A stretch of 8,815 nucleotides of DNA from Saprospiraceae bacterium (GCA_025455635.1 JALOMF010000145.1:1-8815), one strand, 5' to 3'. Positions 1-6,471 are shown, counted from the first letter of the stretch. Notes: a model not told the origin generated them from the sequence alone. Translations and numbers: made by a program.

Positions 1-205
1 CTGATACGCTTTTATAATATCTTGGAAGGATACTACTTAATCTGTTAGCCAATCTTGTCAATGAACTTTATGTGCTTTTTGTGTAGATACCGTAGGTTTC
101 ATAAACTTGGAAAGTCTAAGGCACGGCCCCGATAGGTCAAAATTAGGCGGTGGGAATGGCGCAGCGAAACTTTTGGGAGGATTAGAAAAAGATTTCTAAA
201 ACGGT
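1..205. other. Gene-free left edge downstream of hypA
   Basis: I see no credible coding region here. It holds an AT-rich palindrome at 182-199 (listed separately) and, at 138-145, CAAAATTA, which read on the minus strand is TAATTTTG. That fits the Bacteroidota -7 consensus TAnnTTTG and could belong to a leftward gene outside the window. No convincing -33 TTTG lies at the usual distance, so this promoter is only a possibility. Confidence 0.4.
182..199. promoter_or_regulatory. 18-bp palindrome TTAGAAA-N4-TTTCTAA (candidate operator)
   Basis: Seen directly: TTAGAAA, four bases, TTTCTAA, a perfect 7+7 dyad starting 7 bases past the hypA stop codon. Near-identical dyads occur at 6556-6573 and 7872-7889, both in probable control regions. 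Read as RNA on the minus strand it could form a weak hairpin at the end of hypA, but there is no following U-run, so I prefer a protein-binding site over a terminator. Which protein binds it is inference; the two TetR regulators in this window are the obvious candidates. Confidence 0.4.
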
Positions 206-556
206 TCAGTCGTCCATCTCCACGCCGCCAATCATCAGCTCCGTGCCTTGCACCACATTGTTATTGGGCTGGCCGCAATGGGCGCACACGAACTTGTAGT
301 TTTCGATGGTGGAGCGGGCATTGCAAGCCTCGCAATGGATTTCGATGGGCAGCACTTCCATTTCCAAATGGGCTTGGCTAAATTGCGGTGAATCCGTAGC
401 GACCACCGCCTCGAAGGCATTCTGCATCAGCAACGGCTCGACGTTGGATAGCTGCCCGACCGTCAGTTTGATAGCCCGGATGCGGGGCAGGTCCTCGGTG
501 GGAAAGGACTGCTCCAAGCTGCGGAAGATGTTGCGGACTAGGGATATTTCGTGCAA
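206..556 (-). CDS. hypA: HypA, hydrogenase nickel incorporation protein (TTG start)
   Basis: HypA is a cytoplasmic metallochaperone that, with HypB, delivers Ni to the hydrogenase large subunit before its C-terminal cleavage. The protein is about 116 residues, the usual family length. It opens with MHEISLVRNIF, the HypA signature in which the N-terminal Met-His binds Ni. A C-terminal zinc ribbon is formed by two CxxC pairs (CEAC and CAHC). The frame stays open for 13 more codons to an ATG at 595, but family conservation places the start at the TTG at 554-556, since His must be residue 2. There is no clear Shine-Dalgarno site. It is the last gene of the leftward series, about 110 bases beyond the small ORF at 669-857. 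No hypB, C, D, E or F is in view. Confidence 0.93.
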   Translation of the reverse strand: MHEISLVRNIFRSLEQSFPTEDLPRIRAIKLTVGQLSNVEPLLMQNAFEAVVATDSPQFSQAHLEMEVLPIEIHCEACNARSTIENYKFVCAHCGQPNNNVVQGTELMIGGVEMDD

Positions 557-668
557 AGTATCGCTATTTTGATGGTGGATGGAAAATGGGCGCACGAATT
601 AACGGGGATTCGGGAAAAGGGGGAGGGATTCCTGAGGGCTAACGCCTCCCGATACTACTAAATTAGCT

Positions 669-857
669 TCACGCCTTCAGCAATTCCTTTTTGACTTGAA
701 GAGCGAGTTGTTCCAGTTGTTCCAATTTAGTGAGGATAGTTTTTTTGTCGGAATTGGACAATTCATCGGCTTTGATATTTTGCAGGATAGGTTGTAGGCC
801 CTCGTCCAATCCACGAAGTATTTCTTCTGTATTGATGGCAGTTTTGACTTGATGCAT
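669..857 (-). CDS. Small charged protein, 62 aa, unknown function
   Basis: I do not recognise this protein. It is 62 residues, without cysteines, signal peptide or membrane segment. The C-terminal half (residues about 38-61) is rich in Leu, Lys and Glu with heptad-like spacing (KLEQLEQLALQVKKELLKA), suggesting an amphipathic helix or short coiled coil. It starts with ATG only 11 bases after the stop of another small helix-rich ORF (869-1051), so the two are probably co-transcribed and co-translated. The position between the TPR gene and hypA suggests a link to the hydrogenase locus, but that is by location only. The chance that it is a real gene is helped by the tight spacing and protein-like composition. 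Confidence 0.6.
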   Translation of the reverse strand: MHQVKTAINTEEILRGLDEGLQPILQNIKADELSNSDKKTILTKLEQLEQLALQVKKELLKA

Positions 858-868
858 GACCTTAGATT

Positions 869-1051
869 TTAATGGTTTTCAAAAGTTTGAAGTTTTTGTT
901 TCAATTCGTTTATCTCGTCCAGTAAACGGTCGATTCTTTCCAATACACCCCGTTTTCCTTCCTTTTCTTCAAATTCCTCTCGAAAGATACGAATCATTTC
1001 CAATTGTTGGAAACGATCCTCCAAAAGCTGTAGTATCTGTTTCTTGGTCAT
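869..1051 (-). CDS. Small coiled-coil-like protein, 60 aa, unknown function
   Basis: I do not recognise this protein. From the ATG at 1051 it gives 60 residues beginning MTKKQILQLLEDRFQQLE. A TTG seven codons upstream (1072) is possible but less likely. The sequence is highly charged, almost wholly helical in appearance, with leucines at heptad-like spacing toward the C-terminus (LERIDRLLDEINELKQKL). There is no cysteine or membrane segment. It lies 81 bases after the TPR protein gene and 11 bases before the next small ORF on the same strand. The paired small helical proteins may form a hetero-oligomer or bind the neighbouring TPR protein; this is inference from composition and adjacency. Confidence 0.6.
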   Translation of the reverse strand: MTKKQILQLLEDRFQQLEMIRIFREEFEEKEGKRGVLERIDRLLDEINELKQKLQTFENH

Positions 1052-1132
1052 AGGTCTTGTTTTGATTGGCAAATACAGCGTGAAATTATTGAAAGAATGG
1101 AGTAGTTTCTCCCAAGAACTATCAATTTATAA

Positions 1133-2638
1133 TCACCCAATCACCCCCCGCAGCGCCTCCAACCTTTCCAAATGCCCCTCCGCCTCCCCAACCAGCACCG
1201 GGTCATCCACAATATGCTTGACCTCCAATGCCTTCACCACCATCTCATGGAAGCGTTCGGGGTTGGTTTCGTCCTCGCCGTTGTTGGCATACCAGCAGGC
1301 TTCGAGGTAGTTGAGCAGGGTGAGTGCCCGCTCGTAGGGATAGTCGGCGGCGGTGCGGATTGCGAGGGCTTCTTGGTAGTAGAATAGTGCCTTTTCGTAA
1401 TTGTCGGAGTGGATGGCTTCGGGGTATTTCGTGAGGGCATTGCCGTAGCTGTTGCACACGGCGGCGTATTCGTAGGGGGCACTTTCCTTCGTGAAAATGC
1501 CCAGCGCCTCGTTGAAAGACGCCACCGAAACCGAGGCCCAGATGCTTTTTTTCTTCACCTCGTCGGGTATCTCGGAATAGATGACGCCAAGGTGGTGGTG
1601 GATTTGGGCGAAAGCCTCCGGCGCTGCTTCCCGTGTGAAGATTTTGAGGGCCTCCTGGTAGCTGTCCATCGCCCCTTTGTAGAACTGCGGGTTGCCGTTT
1701 TTCGCCCAAGTATAGAGCAGGGTTCCCCGCCGCATTTGCGCATTGGCCAGCAGTTCGGGCTGTTCTTCCCTTCGGAAAATATCCACGGCCCGGCTGATAT
1801 AGCCCAGCGATTCGCTGAAGGAGTTGGAGAAGTTGGCGATTTGCGAAGCATCCACCAGCACGAGGGCAGCGTCGAGCGGGCGGGCCTGCGCCTCGTAGGC
1901 TTGCAGGACTTCCCAGAGCGTTCCCTTGAGTTTTGCGAGCAATGCCTCGTCGTAGGGCACCGAAAGTTGCTGCATCCAGGCGGCGCAAAGGGCGTTTTTC
2001 AGTTCCACCCTCGCATCGTCGCTGAGGGCGTAGGCGATGGCATCGCTGAGGACGTTTTCGGCGGCGGTGAGTTGCCCAATATCCGTCAACAAGCTGCCGT
2101 AATGCTTGGCGGTGAAGGCTTTGTGCTCGTCGTCGGGGGCGGCTTGCAGGGCTTCTTCGTAGAAATAGGCCAGCTTTTGCAGGTCAAAATCACCGTCCGA
2201 GGCATAGTGTCGCAGGATGGCGTTGTTGTGCAGCAGGCGGTAATCATCGAACTCGTCGTTGTCCGAGGAAAGGCGGTCGGGGTTGACCGTTACCCCCTCC
2301 ATCAATTGGCGGAAAGCTACCACATCGGCGGCCACATTGGGGAAGTTGCGCAGCAATTCCGCTGCCCGTTCGCCGTTGCCGAGCTTCGCAAACACCAGCC
2401 CCAGCAGCAAGTCCGGGTGGAATGGCATCGGCTCCAGGAACAGGAACGGTGGCATGACGTTGTGCCAATCCACGGGGAAGCTGATGCCCTTTTTACCTAC
2501 GACCAAGCACAGGGCGCTCGGCTGCGGTTTTTCCGTCAGGAAGTCCTTTATCTCCACCAGTTCGTCCAGCCGTGGCTGGCTGGCGATGGCGGATTGGACG
2601 GCGGGGAGGTGGTCGGGGGTGGAGAAGATGGTTAGCAT
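1133..2638 (-). CDS. TPR-repeat protein, 501 aa, hydrogenase-locus accessory
   Basis: This protein is made largely of tetratricopeptide-like helical hairpins. The N-terminal ~70 residues are not repeat-like. From about residue 75 there are TPR-type hairpins (LLGLVFAKLGNGERAAELL, and LAYFYEEALQAAPDDEHKA near residue 160). Between residues ~280 and ~460 come at least three longer repeats with the pattern EAL-x-IF-x(3-4)-P-x2-(Y/F)A followed by a small-residue helix and a Tyr (YQEALKIFTREAAPEAFAQ, FNEALGIFTKESAPYEYAA, YQEALAIRTAADYPYERAL). There is no signal peptide or membrane segment, so it should be cytoplasmic. TPR proteins usually act as scaffolds or partner-binding factors. Its place between the maturation protease/121-aa gene and hypA suggests a role in hydrogenase assembly or regulation, which is inference. 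The ATG at 2638 follows a tandem repeat, with no clear ribosome site. Confidence 0.85.
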   Translation of the reverse strand: MLTIFSTPDHLPAVQSAIASQPRLDELVEIKDFLTEKPQPSALCLVVGKKGISFPVDWHNVMPPFLFLEPMPFHPDLLLGLVFAKLGNGERAAELLRNFPNVAADVVAFRQLMEGVTVNPDRLSSDNDEFDDYRLLHNNAILRHYASDGDFDLQKLAYFYEEALQAAPDDEHKAFTAKHYGSLLTDIGQLTAAENVLSDAIAYALSDDARVELKNALCAAWMQQLSVPYDEALLAKLKGTLWEVLQAYEAQARPLDAALVLVDASQIANFSNSFSESLGYISRAVDIFRREEQPELLANAQMRRGTLLYTWAKNGNPQFYKGAMDSYQEALKIFTREAAPEAFAQIHHHLGVIYSEIPDEVKKKSIWASVSVASFNEALGIFTKESAPYEYAAVCNSYGNALTKYPEAIHSDNYEKALFYYQEALAIRTAADYPYERALTLLNYLEACWYANNGEDETNPERFHEMVVKALEVKHIVDDPVLVGEAEGHLERLEALRGVIG

Positions 2639-2641
2639 GTT

Positions 2642-2697
2642 AGGAAATTGGGAAATTGAGAAATTAGGAAATTAGGAAATTGGGAAATTAAGAAATT
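2642..2697. repeat. Seven tandem 8-bp units RRGAAATT
   Basis: Seven consecutive 8-base units read aggaaatt, gggaaatt, gagaaatt, aggaaatt, aggaaatt, gggaaatt, aagaaatt. Units differ only in the first two purines. The array fills the gap between the TPR gene start (2638) and the 121-aa gene end (2728). Just after it, GAAATTGGG...GCG at 2692 onward can pair with CGC...CCCAATTTC near 2712-2728, giving an imperfect hairpin. Unit length and lack of spacers exclude CRISPR. It is probably a low-complexity intergenic repeat that may vary in copy number. Confidence 0.85.
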
Positions 2698-2727
2698 GGG
2701 GTTGCGTTGTCCCGCAATTTCCCAATT

Positions 2728-3093
2728 TCATATTTTTACTTGCAGTATCCCCAGACCCGGCACCAGCGTAAACTCCAAATCCCGGTCGCTGCGGTCGAGG
2801 TCGTGGTCGAGGATGATTTCCTGCATCGAAATGGTGCGGTCGCCCTGCTGGTTGCGGATTTTCACGAAGAGCATGGACACTTCGTGCGCCTGCTTGAACA
2901 TCGAATCGGAAATAGGGGCCAGCAGCAGGGTTTTGAGGTTGGGATAATACACGGCGTAAACCTGCCGCTCGTCGCTGAAGGCAGCGTCCGCTACTTCTGC
3001 CGCCAGCCAGAGGTGCTCGCCTTGGAGGCGGACCTTTGCGGTGGTGGGGATGGGGGGAGGCTCGGTGGTGGGGATGGGTTTTAGCCAGTACAT
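2728..3093 (-). CDS. Conserved-looking 121-aa protein, unknown function
   Basis: I do not recognise the family. The protein starts with MYWLKPIPTTEPPPIPTT, a Pro/Thr-rich leader created by a 24-base tandem duplication in the DNA (3039-3054 and 3063-3078 are identical 16-mers). A compact, mixed alpha/beta-looking domain follows, with alternating hydrophobic strands (RQVYAVYYPNLKTLLLAPIS, SMLFVKIRN, LEFTLVPGLGILQVKI). There are no cysteines, no membrane helix and no catalytic motif I can name. It lies downstream of the maturation protease and upstream of the TPR gene, same strand, so it probably belongs to the same transcription unit. A role in hydrogenase assembly is only a guess from location. 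ATG start at 3093. Confidence 0.7.
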   Translation of the reverse strand: MYWLKPIPTTEPPPIPTTAKVRLQGEHLWLAAEVADAAFSDERQVYAVYYPNLKTLLLAPISDSMFKQAHEVSMLFVKIRNQQGDRTISMQEIILDHDLDRSDRDLEFTLVPGLGILQVKI

Positions 3094-3109
3094 TGTTCAA
3101 GGGTTGTTT

Positions 3110-3194
3110 GATATAAGATTTCAGATAGACGATTTTAAATTTTAGATTGAGGGGCGTCGGCAAATCTAAAATTTAAAATCGTCTATCTTATATC
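3110..3194. repeat. AT-rich inverted repeat (25-bp perfect arms plus outer 10-bp arms)
   Basis: Arms 3124-3148 and 3163-3187 are perfect 25-base reverse complements around a 14-base GC-richer loop. Outside them GATATAAGAT (3110-3119) matches ATCTTATATC (3185-3194), so the two arms are the same sequence except that the left one carries an extra TTCAGAT. The element fills most of the gap between the protease and the 121-aa gene. It could fold in the transcript as a processing or stabilising hairpin. There is no U-run typical of an intrinsic terminator. The near-duplicate arms suggest origin by inverted duplication. Confidence 0.85.
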
Positions 3195-3210
3195 TAAAAT
3201 CAATTGATTA

Positions 3211-3681
3211 TCAATCATTTACCTCCTCCAAAATCATCCCCACCACCTTTTCCGCTGCCGCAATCACCGGCTCGCTCAACTGCATCTCCAGCCGGGTATC
3301 GTCCACAGCGATGAGATAGACCTGCACGTCATAGGGATAATTTTCCCGAAGGATTTTGCGGGCGTAAGATAGGGCTTGGTCCCATTTCAGGGAATGCAGG
3401 AAAACCAACGGGTCGTCCACGATTTGTGCTTCCACGGCCTCGGCGGGCAATTTGTACAGCGTACCTGGCAGTTCGTTAGTGTTCACCACGGCGTCCACGA
3501 GCAGGATGCGGTCGTGGCCCTGCAACTGGAACAGCACCTCGAAGGCGGAGGTGCCCATGTCGAGCAGGGTGATGTCGCTGCGCTCGCCAAGCTGCTGCTG
3601 CAACTGTGCGATGACGTAGCACCCGACCCCGTCGTCGCTGCGGACGGGGTTGCCGAAGCCCATGATGGCGGTTTTATGCAT
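3211..3681 (-). CDS. [NiFe]-hydrogenase maturation endopeptidase (HybD/HycI/HupD type)
   Basis: This is the protease that removes the C-terminal tail of the hydrogenase large subunit once the NiFe(CN)2CO centre is loaded. The N-terminus MHKTAIMGFGNPVRSDDGVG carries the family signature GxGNxxRxDDGxG. The residues expected to read the bound nickel are present: Asp in RSDDG, Asp in ILLVDAV, and His in VFLHSLKWD. From the ATG at 3681 the product is 156 residues, matching the ~150-165 of the family. The frame is open 11 codons further to a GTG at 3714, but that start would lie inside a terminator hairpin, so I reject it. The substrate is presumably the large subunit encoded just upstream (3776-5371), 94 bases away. 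Confidence 0.93.
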   Translation of the reverse strand: MHKTAIMGFGNPVRSDDGVGCYVIAQLQQQLGERSDITLLDMGTSAFEVLFQLQGHDRILLVDAVVNTNELPGTLYKLPAEAVEAQIVDDPLVFLHSLKWDQALSYARKILRENYPYDVQVYLIAVDDTRLEMQLSEPVIAAAEKVVGMILEEVND

Positions 3682-3693
3682 TAAAATCAATGT

Positions 3694-3735
3694 AAAAAGC
3701 AGCCATTCCAACACAATCGGCTGGAACGGCTGCTT
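3694..3735 (-). terminator. Intrinsic terminator or attenuator after the hydrogenase large subunit
   Basis: On the minus strand AAGCAGCCGTTCCA (3735-3722) pairs with TGGAATGGCTGCTT (3710-3697) across an 11-base loop, with one G-U wobble, followed directly by further Us (a run of five T, two of them in the stem). It begins 40 bases after the large-subunit stop and ends 13 bases before the protease ATG. The U-run is short, so partial read-through is likely. That would let the structural subunits be made in excess of the maturation factors. Confidence 0.75.
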
Positions 3736-3775
3736 GATTCGTTAAACCATTAAATAAAAACAAGCCTTTACCAAA

Positions 3776-5371
3776 TCAGAGCTTGAATTTAGCCAATTCT
3801 TGTCCCGACTTCCCGTCATGGGCATGCACCGTGCAAACGAGGCACGAGTCGAAGGAGCGGGCCACCATGCCCACTTCCACGGGGTCGTGCGGGTCTTCGA
3901 TTTCGGTACCTTCCAAGGCCGCTTCGATGGGGCCGGAGTTGCCGAGTTCGTCGTTCGGGCCGACGTTCCAGGTCGTCGGGGCCATCACCTGGTAGTTCTT
4001 GATGATGCCGTCCTCGATTTCAATCCAGTGTGCCAATGCGCCACGGGCCGCCTCGGTAGCGCCCCAGCCCTTGCCGTCACGCTCGGTCGGCTTCACGTAG
4101 AACTCGCCGTCGAGGTTGATTTCCCGCAGCCACTGGTCAATGAACGTGTAGAGCCTTGGCGCTTCGTGTACCCGTGCGAGTACCCGGGTGAAGACGCTTG
4201 GGCCGAGCTTATTCATGATGTCTAGGAACAGCGGGTCGTGGATTTGGTGCTTTTCGTTGGCCGGATTGGCGTTCATAATCACCCTAGCCAGCGGGCCTAC
4301 CTCGGCGCTGTGGCCCATGTAGCGGGGTGCTTTAGACCAAGAGTATTTGCCCTTGAAGTCAGTATCATTGAGGTTTTGAGATTGCATGGGCGTCGGCAGC
4401 GGCTCGTCCCAGGGGTGGGCGGCTGGCACGTCGGCGTACCAAGAGTGCTTGACGTGCTCTTGGATGTCGAGGTGGTTCATCGCATGAAACTTGCTGCCAT
4501 CGTAGAAGCCGCCGGGGCTGATGACGGCATGTTGGCGGCCTTCAACGGTCGGTGTGTTGTATAAATCTTTGTGCAAATAAGTACCGTAGGCTAGGAATTT
4601 ACCTACGCCTTGGCCGAATTTATCCAAGCCAAATTCCAGACCCGCCCGAATGAGCAGGCCGAGGTCGCTGTTGCGCTGGCTTTCGTTCTCCTCCACCCAG
4701 GCCATCATGTCGTCCCAAGACTTGATTTGCATGTACCGCTCGATGGAGCAGCCGAGCCAGACCGTTTCCAACCAATCATTGCGGAAGTGGTTCATGATGG
4801 CGTGGGCACGGGTGATGTCCTTCAACGTGGGGGCGCACATGACGCCACCGGGCACCATGTAGCTGGAGTGCGGCCATTGGCCACCGAACAGGGCATAGAC
4901 CTCCACCGGGCGGCCCGAAGCTGTGACGCCACGCTGGAACGAGGTGCCGACATAAGCCGACCAACGGCGCACCACTTCTTCGTACAGTGGTTTGTTGGCG
5001 AATTTCTTGTTCGCCATGTCCGTTGCGAAGATGGCATAGAACCAGCGGGGGATGCTCTGGATGGTCTCTGTCGCCTGGCCCAAAGCCCTGAGCAGCAAGG
5101 CGTTAGGGGACAAGTGCGTTTTCCAAGCCGTGTCCAATGCCGAGGAGGCACAGTACAGGTGCGAGCCACCGCAGATGCCACAGATACGTGGCGTGACGAT
5201 GAGGCCCGATTGCGGGTCTTTGCCCGCCATGATGCGCTCGAAGCCCCTGAACATGGCGGCTTGCGTGTGCGCACGGGTCACGACGCCGTCCTCCATGAAG
5301 ACCTTTACGTCGAGGTCGCCCTCCACACGGCCTACGGGCGAGATATTCAGTTCCTTGTATGTTGAAGCCAT
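3776..5371 (-). CDS. [NiFe]-hydrogenase large (catalytic) subunit, group 1h/1l-like
   Basis: This subunit holds the NiFe(CN)2CO site that splits H2. The 531-residue protein opens with SPVGRVEGDLDV (Glu17 of the conserved RVEG/RIEG). The L1 motif is TPRICGICGGSH, with Cys64 and Cys67 as nickel ligands and His71. The block GGQWPHSSYMVPGG is near residue 165-180. The L2 motif near the C-terminus is SFDSCLVCTVH with Cys510, Cys513 and His516. Cleavage after His516 would release a 15-residue tail. The wording of L1 and the surrounding GGSHLY...ALDTAW block matches what I know of the high-affinity actinobacterial-type enzymes (group 1h). In Bacteroidota a sister clade, group 1l, has been described and may fit better; I cannot separate them by eye. 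The usual Asp-Pro-Cys before L2 is Asp-Ser-Cys. ATG start, 71 bases after the small subunit. Confidence 0.96.
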   Translation of the reverse strand: MASTYKELNISPVGRVEGDLDVKVFMEDGVVTRAHTQAAMFRGFERIMAGKDPQSGLIVTPRICGICGGSHLYCASSALDTAWKTHLSPNALLLRALGQATETIQSIPRWFYAIFATDMANKKFANKPLYEEVVRRWSAYVGTSFQRGVTASGRPVEVYALFGGQWPHSSYMVPGGVMCAPTLKDITRAHAIMNHFRNDWLETVWLGCSIERYMQIKSWDDMMAWVEENESQRNSDLGLLIRAGLEFGLDKFGQGVGKFLAYGTYLHKDLYNTPTVEGRQHAVISPGGFYDGSKFHAMNHLDIQEHVKHSWYADVPAAHPWDEPLPTPMQSQNLNDTDFKGKYSWSKAPRYMGHSAEVGPLARVIMNANPANEKHQIHDPLFLDIMNKLGPSVFTRVLARVHEAPRLYTFIDQWLREINLDGEFYVKPTERDGKGWGATEAARGALAHWIEIEDGIIKNYQVMAPTTWNVGPNDELGNSGPIEAALEGTEIEDPHDPVEVGMVARSFDSCLVCTVHAHDGKSGQELAKFKL

Positions 5372-5405
5372 TTTAGTTTAAATTGTTGAATTGTTGAAAT
5401 TGTCG

Positions 5406-5435
5406 TTGGGGAAATCGTAAATCGTAAATCCCCAA
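5406..5435. repeat. Small hairpin and AATCGTA repeats between hydrogenase subunit genes
   Basis: TTGGGGA (5406-5412) and TCCCCAA (5429-5435) form a 7-bp stem around a 16-base loop. The loop and its flank contain three copies of ATCGTAAATC-like sequence (5413-5442). A second mini-repeat, two copies of ATTGTTGA, lies at 5382-5397. Together they fill the 71-base gap between the small-subunit stop and the large-subunit ATG. The hairpin could stabilise mRNA segments, but no U-run indicates termination. Confidence 0.6.
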
Positions 5436-5442
5436 TCGTAAA

Positions 5443-6423
5443 TCACTTCGATGTTTCAAAATGCTCTTTGTTCGCTCCCGTCATGTTCTCGACAGCGCCC
5501 ATTGCCTTTTCAAAGCCGGCCCGCATGTAGTAGGCCATTTTATTGGTACCTGTGGGCACGTCCTTGGGCAGGAAGCCGAGGTATTTCATGGTCTTGAACA
5601 CGCTGCCGGGCATGAGGTCGTGGTGCGGGAAGCCGGGTTCGGTGCAGCCGAGGCAGGGGTGGTTCGCACGGGTTTTGGACGAGGTGCGGTTCCACAGGAT
5701 GCGGTTGCAACTGGCCCGTGTCATTGGCCCACGGCAGCCTACTTCGTAGAAGAGGCAGCCGCCCCGTTTGCCGAAGTGACCGTCCACTTTTTGGGCAAAG
5801 CTGATGGCATTCGGGCAACCCGTCTGCACGAAGTCGGTGAAGAAGGTTTTTGGACGGTGGAACTCGTCGAGCAGGACGTCGCCGATGCGGCCCGTTGCGA
5901 TAGCGACGAGGATTTGGGAAATCCAGTCGGGGTGCGCTGGGCAGCCGGGGATGTTGATGACGGGCAGGCCGCCTTTGGATTTATAGTTGGCGCCGAGGAA
6001 GCCGCCTTTTTTATCCTTGTGAAACTGGAAACCCGTGCTCTCGCTGGGGTTCGGTGGCACGGCAGGGATGCCACCCCAAGTGGCACAGTCACCGATGGCG
6101 ACGACGAAGGCCGCCACGGCGGAAAGCTCCTTCACCCAGTCCATCATCGGGCGGTCGCAGAAGTAGTTCATCGTGCCGGAACCGTTCGGCCCTTGAATGA
6201 TGCTGCCTTCAAAAACCAAGATGTCAAGCTGGACTTTTCCCTTTTTGATGTCGTTCATCAGGTGCTCTACCTGCTGCCCGATTTCAAGCCCGATGGAGGG
6301 GTGCCAGAGGATGTTGACGCCGAAGTCGGTGATGAGTTCGACAACGGTAGGCTCCTCCGCATTGAGGAACGACATGGTATTGCCACTGCATGCCCCTCCC
6401 TGTAACCAAAGTACGTTAGCCAT
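5443..6423 (-). CDS. [NiFe]-hydrogenase small (electron-transfer) subunit, group 1h/1l-like
   Basis: This subunit carries the Fe-S relay that takes electrons from the NiFe site. From the ATG at 6423 it is 326 residues, beginning MANVLWLQGGACSGNTMSFL. A longer frame to a TTG at 6510 adds 29 residues of non-conserved sequence overlapping a probable promoter, so I reject it. There is no Tat RR motif and no C-terminal membrane helix, as known for group 1h. Proximal-cluster residues are Cys12, Cys113 (GDCATWGG) and Cys161 (PGCPAHP). The second Cys of the usual CxxC is Asn15. Asp33 could substitute, as an Asp does in the Ralstonia actinobacterial-type enzyme. Distal-cluster residues are Cys203, Cys223 and Cys230, with Gln200 where the classical His ligand sits. 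Medial-cluster residues are Cys239, Cys257 and Cys260 in CNRILWN...PCLGCTEPGFP. First gene of the hydrogenase unit. Confidence 0.95.
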   Translation of the reverse strand: MANVLWLQGGACSGNTMSFLNAEEPTVVELITDFGVNILWHPSIGLEIGQQVEHLMNDIKKGKVQLDILVFEGSIIQGPNGSGTMNYFCDRPMMDWVKELSAVAAFVVAIGDCATWGGIPAVPPNPSESTGFQFHKDKKGGFLGANYKSKGGLPVINIPGCPAHPDWISQILVAIATGRIGDVLLDEFHRPKTFFTDFVQTGCPNAISFAQKVDGHFGKRGGCLFYEVGCRGPMTRASCNRILWNRTSSKTRANHPCLGCTEPGFPHHDLMPGSVFKTMKYLGFLPKDVPTGTNKMAYYMRAGFEKAMGAVENMTGANKEHFETSK

Positions 6424-6471
6424 GTGAGATGTTATTTTCGTTTCAGAAAAATTAATTGTATTACCACGTTG

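Noticed and set aside
138..145. TAATTTTG box as a promoter of a gene to the left
   Set aside because: It fits the -7 consensus, but there is no matching -33 element and no downstream gene is visible, so it is mentioned only within the edge region.
606..655. GGGAGG/CCTCCC inverted repeat between hypA and the 62-aa gene as a terminator
   Set aside because: The stem is only six bases with a wide loop and no U-run, so I do not support it as a terminator.
1409..2635. A 408-codon open frame on the plus strand
   Set aside because: It lies antisense to the TPR gene and its composition is a shadow of that gene's GC-biased codons; the minus-strand frame has clear repeats.
2642..2697. Possible CRISPR-like array
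   Set aside because: The units are 8 bases with no spacers, so this is a simple tandem repeat.
3039..3078. 24-base tandem duplication as a possible separate repeat element
   Set aside because: It lies inside the 121-aa gene in frame and only doubles a PIPTT segment; noted with the gene.
3682..3714. Upstream GTG start of the maturation protease
   Set aside because: It falls inside the terminator hairpin and adds 11 non-family residues before MHKTAIMGFGN.
4610..6405. Long plus-strand frames opposite the hydrogenase genes
   Set aside because: The minus-strand products are unmistakable hydrogenase subunits; the plus-strand frames show no family features.
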